Assembly: GCA_035291905.1 (NCBI GenBank)
Contig: DATDRF010000272.1
Span: 1-8,110 of the forward strand
Length of the DNA stretch: 8,110 nucleotides
Direction: 5' to 3'
Source: JACPLA01 sp035291905
GTDB taxonomy: Bacteria > Bacteroidota > Ignavibacteria > UBA10030
Part shown: positions 1-5,588 of the stretch, piece by piece
Numbering within the stretch: the stretch's first letter is position 1
Layout: each line of letters begins with the position of its first letter
Translations under genes and position numbers: made by a program
Notes under the pieces: model-generated
Databases searched by the model: none
What the model was told of the DNA's origin: nothing
What the model saw: only the letters and a program-made list of their open reading frames with translations

Positions 1-44
1 GCTTACACAGAATTACCGCATTCTCCGTAACTCATCAGTTCTTG

Positions 45-253
45 GTGTATCAGTTTCGCCTTTTTAGACTACAACGCAGAGTCGCAAAGGACGCAGACCT
101 GCCTGCCGAAGTGATCAATTCACTATTTCAATATGGCGGAATGGTCGTCACGCAGGCAGGGGTTCGCAGAGAACAACAGAATACGGAAATCCTCTGCGTT
201 TTCTCTGCGACCTCTGCGCCTTTGCGTTGAAACTTTCAATCAAACTGATACAC
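45..253. repeat. Nested palindromic repeat element of the CTCTGCG type
   Basis: A non-coding stretch organised as three nested inverted repeats. The outer arms 45-56 (gtgtatcagttt) and 242-253 are perfect 12-bp complements. The middle arms 72-97 and 204-229 match at 22 of 26 positions and are built from repeated CGCAGAG/CGCAAAG words. The inner arms 98-106 (cctgcctgc) and 152-160 are perfect 9-bp complements. The spacers between outer and middle arms differ in length (15 versus 12 bases). CGCAGAG-type arms are a familiar dispersed sequence in many Bacteroidota and other environmental genomes, often beside small genes such as the GxxExxY or four-helix-bundle families; that link is recalled, not shown here. 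No such gene lies inside, so this is probably a gene-less, non-autonomous copy. The open frame across it is a by-product of the repeat words. Confidence 0.6.
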
Positions 254-254
254 T
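227..254 (+). promoter_or_regulatory. Candidate sigma70-type promoter for the metalloprotease gene
   Basis: A TTGAAA box (227-232, five of six consensus bases) is followed after 16 bases by TACACT (249-254, four of six). Transcription would start near 261, giving a leader of about 70 bases to the ATG at 333. The -35 box overlaps the end of the middle right arm of the repeat and the -10 box overlaps the outer right arm, so the element seems to provide the promoter. A start site near 261 is incompatible with translation from the GTG at 258 and supports the later start. FCB-group primary promoters often differ from the E. coli consensus, so this remains a sequence match only. Confidence 0.35.
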
Positions 255-332
255 ACTGTGAATGGCTATTCCTTGGAGGAGTCCTCTTTCTTCAATACAT
301 TGAGCGATCATGATGGAAGAGCCACCCCGTTG

Positions 333-1718
333 ATGCGTTCGACCACCACGACGTACGGACGGCACACGATTCGTCTCTCTTTCCTCGCATCTGCGTCGCT
401 CATCTTTGCTCTCCTCTCGTTGACATGTTCAGATCTCGGCGACATAACCGGAGATCCGTTCATCCGTTCCTACAGCGGAAAACTCCTTCCTTCGACCGGT
501 CAAATCAAGGCGTTGGTCGTCTTTGTGCAGTTCAAGGATCATGCCACAAGTGATCCCGACTGGCCCGTCGATTCGCTTCCGAATTGGGCATCCGATTTCA
601 TCGGTTCGAGCGCGGAACAGGGAGGTAACTACGCGCCCGGCGGCCTTTCAGACAGAATCTATCGGTTTTCAAACTCCAAGCTTCACGTTGTTGGGGACAT
701 CTATCCCACGCCCGTTATAACCGAACTTCCCTCAGATCAATATGCCGACTTTGGCGAGGTGAACCTCGAAATTGTTCGCACGATCGACAAGGACGTCAAC
801 TTCGCGCAGTATGACCAGCTCAACAGCGGAGGGTCGTATGTACGGCAAGGGTCGGATCGTATTGTCGATCTTGTTATGATAGTCTACAGAGGTGTTCCCG
901 CTGCATTTAGCCCTGTTTTCCATTGGGGAACTGCCGACCTCGGATTCGGCGATTACTACTCGGACGATGATCGCTTCATCATGGGACATCTGGGGAGCGG
1001 CCTCGCCATTGCTTATCAACCGAAATCGGGAGCAGTGACGCCGTTTGATGATGCTGTCGGACTCGCCATCCATGAAGTGGGACATTTCTTCTTCGAACCG
1101 GGTCATATCATCGAGAACTTCGCGGGCCTGGGTGCTATGAGCAATGAGAACGGAGGAAGCTCGTTTAACTCCATCGAAAGACGACTGCTTGGATGGAGCG
1201 ATTTCATGTATGTTAACTCCGATTCCGCAATACTCACGCTTCGCGACTTCTTCACGACGAAGGATGCCGCGGCTGTGAGGATTGTGTCATCCGAAAGGGA
1301 ATGGTTCATCATCGAGAATCGACAGAAAATCGATCCCCTCGACAAGGCGAAATACCCGGGCATTTATGTCTACTATTTCAACGGCGCCTTCAACTACGGG
1401 CTTGATATCGTGAGCGCGGACGGGAGATGGGATTGGACGCTGAATGCAGCAAACCAGGAAGCGGAGAAGACGACCGAAAACCCGGCCTTCGGAACATCGA
1501 AGCTGCAGAAAACGCGCTTTGGCACTGACTTGAGAAGGCCCCCCGGCTATTCCGGGGACAGCCTGGACGCTTTCTACTTCGGACACAAGACTCGGGTATC
1601 GCCGAGGATCAATCCCGCCAGCTTTACACGAAGAGGATCCTACACCGGTGTGCAGATAGACTTGATGAGTTTTAGCAATGGCGTTTACACGGTCAAGGTC
1701 GTCAGGAACAAGCCTTGA
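333..1718 (+). CDS. Secreted M6-like zinc metalloprotease, probable lipoprotein
   Basis: Predicted 461-residue exported peptidase resembling the M6 (immune inhibitor A-like) family, which cleaves proteins outside the cytoplasm using zinc. A basic N-terminus and hydrophobic stretch (about residues 13-31) end at LSLTC, a relaxed lipobox, so Cys32 may be lipidated; -1 Thr is unusual, so ordinary cleavage is possible. A segment reading IKALVVFVQFKD fits the first strand of M6 domains. The zinc motif HEVGH is at residues 247-251, with Glu248 the expected catalytic base; a further His is at 258. AMSN near Met269 and ERRLLGW shortly after match the Met-turn-like and LGW segments of M6 enzymes. The usual GLPD after HExxH is replaced by FFFEPGH. 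The frame opens at a GTG at 258, but that start has no Shine-Dalgarno and adds 25 polar residues before the signal; ATG 333 has a purine-rich GGAAGAG upstream. The stop overlaps the next gene's ATG. No type IX secretion tail is visible. Substrate unknown. Confidence 0.75.
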   Translation: MRSTTTTYGRHTIRLSFLASASLIFALLSLTCSDLGDITGDPFIRSYSGKLLPSTGQIKALVVFVQFKDHATSDPDWPVDSLPNWASDFIGSSAEQGGNYAPGGLSDRIYRFSNSKLHVVGDIYPTPVITELPSDQYADFGEVNLEIVRTIDKDVNFAQYDQLNSGGSYVRQGSDRIVDLVMIVYRGVPAAFSPVFHWGTADLGFGDYYSDDDRFIMGHLGSGLAIAYQPKSGAVTPFDDAVGLAIHEVGHFFFEPGHIIENFAGLGAMSNENGGSSFNSIERRLLGWSDFMYVNSDSAILTLRDFFTTKDAAAVRIVSSEREWFIIENRQKIDPLDKAKYPGIYVYYFNGAFNYGLDIVSADGRWDWTLNAANQEAEKTTENPAFGTSKLQKTRFGTDLRRPPGYSGDSLDAFYFGHKTRVSPRINPASFTRRGSYTGVQIDLMSFSNGVYTVKVVRNKP

Positions 1719-2461
1719 TGTCATTCCCTATAAGAGCGTTTACCGCGATTCTTCTCGTAAGTGCGGCATCGAAATCGTTCTCGCAGGACCCGGAATTCAA
1801 GGCCGGCTCGACAGCTCTCTTGTTCTCATTCTACGGTCCGGCCTCGGGTGAGTGGCTCGGACGGGGGGACGATTTCTATGATGGCCCTGAAGAGGCTGCC
1901 GAATTCGAGAACGGAATCGGAGCCAAGTATTTCTTTTCAGAGTCGATGGCGGTTCGTATTGGATTGCAGTTTGCAAACAGTTGGGCGACGATTCCCGCTA
2001 ATCCTCCCATCGGCCAGCAAGGAATTGATGGCACAAGATCCGCATTGAAACTTGGTTTCTCAGCTGCTGTGGAAATCCACACGACGCAAGAATGGGTGAG
2101 CCCATACTTCGGCGCAGGATTCGGCTATTCAATAACGAGCACAGAAGAGAGAACAGTAGAGGTTGGCAATCCTCCGAGTCCGCCGGACATAATCAAGAAC
2201 GAGGCGTTTGGCGTCAGTATTGGAGGTGATCAATACCGCGGTGAAACGAGGTGGAGCGGCTATGCGATGGCCGGGTTCGAGTTCTTTGTCTGGAAGAGGA
2301 TGAGTTTGGCCGGAGAATACAGATTCGGCTTCAGCTCGTCTTCCCGAAAGGATGAAACATTGACGAGCGGAAATATTACCACAACAAGAGAATTGGGGAG
2401 GGCAAGCGGCTTCGAGATAACGACGCAAGGTGTATTGACCCTCGCAATATATGTGCCCTAG
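1718..2461 (+). CDS. Small outer-membrane beta-barrel protein (porin-like family)
   Basis: Predicted 247-residue envelope protein. Residues 1-22 form a signal peptide (hydrophobic AFTAILLVSAA, then SFS before Gln23). The mature part alternates hydrophobic and polar residues with many Gly and aromatics, as in 8- to 10-strand barrels: segments such as ENGIGAKYFF, MAVRIGLQFANSW, SALKLGFSAAVEIH, VSPYFGAGFGYSI, WSGYAMAGFEFFV and MSLAGEYRFGFS look like successive strands. The GxGxGY-type strand followed later by a GxEFF strand and an AGEYRFG strand is typical of OmpA-like/porin_2-like barrel domains. The C-terminus (VLTLAIYVP) reads as a last strand but ends in Pro, not the usual aromatic residue. 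The ATG at 1718 shares one base with the preceding TGA, with AGGA about ten bases upstream inside the previous gene, so translation is probably coupled to the metalloprotease. A TTG at 1715 would add one residue. Role unknown: structural, transport or partner of the protease. Confidence 0.7.
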   Translation: MSFPIRAFTAILLVSAASKSFSQDPEFKAGSTALLFSFYGPASGEWLGRGDDFYDGPEEAAEFENGIGAKYFFSESMAVRIGLQFANSWATIPANPPIGQQGIDGTRSALKLGFSAAVEIHTTQEWVSPYFGAGFGYSITSTEERTVEVGNPPSPPDIIKNEAFGVSIGGDQYRGETRWSGYAMAGFEFFVWKRMSLAGEYRFGFSSSSRKDETLTSGNITTTRELGRASGFEITTQGVLTLAIYVP

Positions 2462-2491
2462 AACCTGATGTCGAGATGCACGGATTGGCGC

Positions 2492-2520
2492 TTGGATGAA
2501 CTCACTATTATCGTTATCAT
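2492..2520 (+). promoter_or_regulatory. Weak candidate promoter in the gap before the S9 peptidase gene
   Basis: TTGGAT (2492-2497, three of six -35 bases) and TATCAT (2515-2520, five of six -10 bases) are 17 bases apart in the 113-base gap. No hairpin followed by a T-run was seen in the gap, so read-through from the upstream pair is equally possible. The short distance to the ATG at 2575 and the locally AT-rich sequence are compatible with a promoter, but the -35 box is poor. Confidence 0.2.
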
Positions 2521-2574
2521 CCATTCACTGTTACCTTCCCGTATCCCTCTGCACAACACTGTTCGGAGCCCCCA

Positions 2575-5412
2575 ATGACATTCCGAATTTTTCTCTCGTG
2601 TATTCTTCTCGCAAGCATTCTTCAGATTGTGGCCGGACAAGCCAAGAAGCCGCTCAGCCATGACGTCTACGACAACTGGAAACGTGTGAGCGGCCAATCC
2701 ATTTCGGATGACGGCAAATGGGTTGTCTATTCCGCTGAACCTCAGGAGGGGGACGCAAATCTGATTATCTATAATACCGAGTCTCGTTCGTATGACACCA
2801 TTCCCAGGGGACTCAATGCCAAGATCGCAGAATCTTCAGACTATGTTGTCTTCTCCATTAAACCTCTGTTCTCTGAAGTGAAAAAGCTGAAAATCGCCAA
2901 GAAGAAAGAACCGGATCTGCCGAAGGACTCGTTGGGAATCTATGAGCTCGCCATCGGGATGTTGACAAAGATACCCCGGGTGAAATCATTCAAACTCCCC
3001 GAAAAAGGATCCGGATGGGTCGCATACCAGCTCGAGAAGGATCCGCCGGATACTTCAAAGAAGGGAAAGAAGAAATCCGAGGATGGCCTGAATGACGCCG
3101 ATGAGGATGATGCAAAAAAGGATGAAAAGGGGACGCCCGTCGTTCTACGCAATCTTCGCAATGGCAAGGAATACACCTTCCCGGTCAGCAGCGAATACGC
3201 CTTTTCAAAGAACGGAAAACGGTTCATTGTTGCCATGACAGGAAATGACAGCACGATCATGGCGGGCGTCCTGACGATGAACACGGCCAAAGCCCTTACG
3301 GATACATCGCGGTCTTTTGTTGATACACTCATTTCGGGAAAGGGGAAATACAAAGGGGTCGTTTGCGACGAGGAAGGGGTCCAGGCCGCATTTGTTGCGG
3401 ATCGTGACACCTCGAAGGCGAAACAGCGTTACTTCTCTCTTTATTACTGGTTGGAGAACGGGAAGGGGGTTGAAGTATTGGCAGATACACTGACAAGAGG
3501 ATTGCCGAAACGCTGGCTCATCAGTGACAATGCAAAAATCAGTTTTTCGAAGGACGGAAAGAGGATTATGTTCGGTACTGCTCCGGTTCCAATGCCGGAA
3601 GATACGACCCTGAACGATGAAGAGACCGCAAAACTCGACGTTTGGAGCTGGCAGGATCCGTTCCTTCAGCCGATGCAGCTCAAGAATCTCGACACCGAGA
3701 AGAAGCGGTCATTCACGGCTGTCATCCACCTCCGCAACAGGAGATTCACACAGCTTGCAACGATGGAAATGCCGAACGTGACCGTGGGCCTGGAGGGCAA
3801 TGCCGATGTCGCACTTGGCACAACTGATGTCCCGTACAGGCGGCTTGTCTCCTGGGACGGTTTCTATCAGGATGCCTACGTTGTAGATATGACGTCGGGA
3901 ACGACACGGAAGGTGATTTCAAAACTGCGAGGCAATGCATCGCTCTCTCCCAATGCGGAATACGTTCTCTGGTATGCCGACGAGGATTCAAATTGGCATG
4001 CATATTCGGTGAAGAATGGAAAGAGCGTTAACATCACTTCACGTATTTCTATCCCTCTCTACAACGAACTCAGTGATGTTCCCGATGCCCCAAGGCCGCA
4101 TGGATTGATGGGATGGACAAAGGACGACAACGACGTACTGATCTATGATCGATACAATGTCTGGAGAATCGACCCCGAAGGAAAGCGTTCCCCCGTCAAC
4201 GTAACGCAGGGGATGGGGAGGAACGAGGAGATGCGGTTCCGATACGTGAGACTCGATCCGGAAGAGAAATTCCTGAGCCCTGACGCGGAAATACTTCTCG
4301 ATGCGTTTTCGTTTCGCAGCAAATCATCGGGCTTCTCAGTCCTGAAGCTGAATGAGACGAAGGAACCGCGCAAGCTTCTCATGGAATCCTATGATTTTTC
4401 ATCTCCGCTGAAAGCGGAAAAGGCGGACAAGATTATTTTGACTCGGAGCAATTTCAGGGAATCTCCCGATCTGTATCTGACCGACATGTCGATGTCGAAG
4501 ATGGAGCGGATCAGCGATGTCAATCCGCAGCAAAAGGATTATCTCTGGGGCACCGTTGAGCTTGTTTCATGGCTCGCAATGGACGGAAAGCCGATCGACG
4601 GTTTGCTCTACAAGCCGGAGAATTTCGATACGAAAAAGAAATATCCGCTCCTTTCGTATTTCTACGAAAGAAATTCGGATAACCTTCATCGTTATTCTCC
4701 CCCTACACCTCCTTCGTCGAGCGTGAACATCTCTTTATATGTGAGTAACGGATATGTTGTCTTCGTTCCCGACATCCGTTATCAGGTCGGTTATCCCGGC
4801 AAGAGCGCGTACGATTGTGTCGTTCCCGGAATTCTGAATCTCATTCAGCAGGGATACATCGACAGCTCAAAGATCGGGATCCAGGGACACAGCTGGGGTG
4901 GGTATCAGGTCGCGTATTTGGTTTCACGCACGAAGATGTTTGCGGCGGCTGAATCGGGGGCTCCGGTGTCGAACATGACAAGCGCCTACGGCGGTATACG
5001 CTGGGAATCGGGAATGAGCCGCATGTTCCAGTATGAAAAGACGCAAAGCCGCATTGGGGCGACTTTGTGGGAGAATCCGACGCTCTATCTCGAGAATTCG
5101 GCGCTCTTCAGTGTCCCCAATATCGAGACGCCTCTCCTCATCCTGCACAACGATGCCGACGGCGCTGTGCCGTGGTACCAGGGGATCGAGCTGTTCGTTG
5201 CACTCCGCCGTCTTCAGAAACCGGCGTGGATGCTGAACTACAATGGCGAGCCGCACGGTATTCGTCAGAGGAAGAACCAGAAGGATTTCGCCATCCGCAT
5301 GATGCAGTTCTTCGACCATTTCTTAAAGGGGGCCCCCGCGCCGGAGTGGATGTCGAAGGGGATTCCTGCCATTGAGAAGGGGAAGACGATGCGTTACGAG
5401 TTGGAGAGGTGA
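2575..5412 (+). CDS. Exported S9-family serine peptidase (prolyl oligopeptidase-like)
   Basis: Predicted 945-residue enzyme of the alpha/beta-hydrolase S9 clan, which hydrolyses short peptides, commonly releasing di- or tripeptides. Residues 1-21 form a signal peptide (hydrophobic core CILLASILQIVAG), placing it in the periplasm or at the surface. Residues about 25-640 carry repeated propeller-like strands (SISDDGKWVVYSAEP, FSKDGKRIMFG, SLSPNAEYVLWYA). Residues about 650-930 form the catalytic domain: GHSWGGY puts the nucleophile at Ser773, DADGAVP gives Asp862, and EPHG gives His894, a complete triad in the usual order. The C-terminal FLKGAPAPEWM and AIEKGK segments occur in close relatives from Bacteroidota, recalled not searched. 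A Lys-rich then acidic insert at residues 162-187 is probably a disordered loop in the propeller. GGAG lies six bases before the ATG. The gene is intact. It may feed on peptides released by the upstream metalloprotease, but that is inference. Exact cleavage specificity cannot be read from sequence. Confidence 0.9.
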   Translation: MTFRIFLSCILLASILQIVAGQAKKPLSHDVYDNWKRVSGQSISDDGKWVVYSAEPQEGDANLIIYNTESRSYDTIPRGLNAKIAESSDYVVFSIKPLFSEVKKLKIAKKKEPDLPKDSLGIYELAIGMLTKIPRVKSFKLPEKGSGWVAYQLEKDPPDTSKKGKKKSEDGLNDADEDDAKKDEKGTPVVLRNLRNGKEYTFPVSSEYAFSKNGKRFIVAMTGNDSTIMAGVLTMNTAKALTDTSRSFVDTLISGKGKYKGVVCDEEGVQAAFVADRDTSKAKQRYFSLYYWLENGKGVEVLADTLTRGLPKRWLISDNAKISFSKDGKRIMFGTAPVPMPEDTTLNDEETAKLDVWSWQDPFLQPMQLKNLDTEKKRSFTAVIHLRNRRFTQLATMEMPNVTVGLEGNADVALGTTDVPYRRLVSWDGFYQDAYVVDMTSGTTRKVISKLRGNASLSPNAEYVLWYADEDSNWHAYSVKNGKSVNITSRISIPLYNELSDVPDAPRPHGLMGWTKDDNDVLIYDRYNVWRIDPEGKRSPVNVTQGMGRNEEMRFRYVRLDPEEKFLSPDAEILLDAFSFRSKSSGFSVLKLNETKEPRKLLMESYDFSSPLKAEKADKIILTRSNFRESPDLYLTDMSMSKMERISDVNPQQKDYLWGTVELVSWLAMDGKPIDGLLYKPENFDTKKKYPLLSYFYERNSDNLHRYSPPTPPSSSVNISLYVSNGYVVFVPDIRYQVGYPGKSAYDCVVPGILNLIQQGYIDSSKIGIQGHSWGGYQVAYLVSRTKMFAAAESGAPVSNMTSAYGGIRWESGMSRMFQYEKTQSRIGATLWENPTLYLENSALFSVPNIETPLLILHNDADGAVPWYQGIELFVALRRLQKPAWMLNYNGEPHGIRQRKNQKDFAIRMMQFFDHFLKGAPAPEWMSKGIPAIEKGKTMRYELER

Positions 5413-5423
5413 AGAGGCTTGCA

Positions 5424-5459
5424 GGGGGCCAGGGATGAAGGGAGCAGGGGGAGATAGGG
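5424..5459 (+). other. G-run cluster able to form a G-quadruplex
   Basis: Five runs of three to five G (5424-5428, 5432-5434, 5440-5442, 5447-5451, 5457-5459) are separated by loops of 3, 5, 4 and 5 bases, which satisfies the standard G3+N1-7 rule with one run to spare. It begins 12 bases after the S9 peptidase stop codon and lies on the coding strand, so it would be in that transcript's 3' end. The octamer gcaggggg occurs at 5421 and again at 5444, suggesting a decayed 23-base duplication. No hairpin with a T-run terminator was seen nearby. Whether it folds or affects RNA ends is unknown. Confidence 0.45.
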
Positions 5460-5499
5460 AAGAGCGCTTCAGACGGGGAAAACCGGGTTGCATTGGTTG

Positions 5500-5528
5500 T
5501 TGACTCTTGTCTTCACGATTAGTATCAT
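5500..5528 (+). promoter_or_regulatory. Probable sigma70-type promoter for the sensor kinase gene
   Basis: TTGACT (5500-5505) and TATCAT (5523-5528) each match five of six consensus bases and are separated by the ideal 17 bases. Transcription would begin near 5535, giving a leader of about 54 bases before the TTG start at 5589. This is the best promoter match in the window and suggests the kinase is transcribed separately from the S9 peptidase gene. Confidence 0.5.
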
Positions 5529-5550
5529 CGCAAACAATCTCCGCGCTAGC

Positions 5551-5567
5551 TTGTAGGTTAGTTGTAG
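5551..5567 (+). repeat. Short direct repeat TTGTAG in the kinase leader
   Basis: TTGTAG occurs at 5551-5556 and again at 5562-5567, 11 bases apart, about one helical turn. It lies downstream of the predicted transcription start and just before the Shine-Dalgarno sequence. Same-face spacing could mark a small binding site, but a two-copy hexamer may well be chance. Confidence 0.15.
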
Positions 5568-5574
5568 ATACCTC

Positions 5575-5580
5575 GGGAGG
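5575..5580 (+). promoter_or_regulatory. Strong Shine-Dalgarno that sets a TTG start
   Basis: GGGAGG lies eight bases before the TTG at 5589 (eleven before a second TTG at 5592). The kinase frame opens only at 5568, after a TAG at 5565-5567, and offers no ATG or GTG before the signal peptide, so this site is the main reason for choosing TTG 5589. Confidence 0.6.
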
Positions 5581-5588
5581 GCAGCGCA

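Noticed and set aside
42..230. Open frame of 62 codons across the 5' repeat
   Set aside because: It lies almost wholly within the palindrome and its C-terminal residues are just translated CTCTGCG repeat words; there is no clear Shine-Dalgarno.
258..332. N-terminal extension of the metalloprotease from a GTG at 258
   Set aside because: No ribosome site precedes the GTG, the added 25 residues are polar and would bury the signal peptide, and the candidate promoter would start transcription after it. A GGAGGA at 274-279 has no start codon at a useful distance.
333..1718. Type IX secretion C-terminal sorting domain on the metalloprotease
   Set aside because: The protein ends in an ordinary short strand (YTVKVVRNKP) without the roughly 70-80-residue Ig-like tail expected for that system.
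2940..3410. 156-codon minus-strand frame within the S9 peptidase gene
   Set aside because: Ser/Phe-rich antisense reading of the Lys/Asp-rich coding strand; the + strand frame is firmly identified.
5413..5588. Factor-independent terminator between the S9 peptidase and kinase genes
   Set aside because: No G+C-rich stem followed by a run of T was found; the G-runs have no matching C-runs close by.
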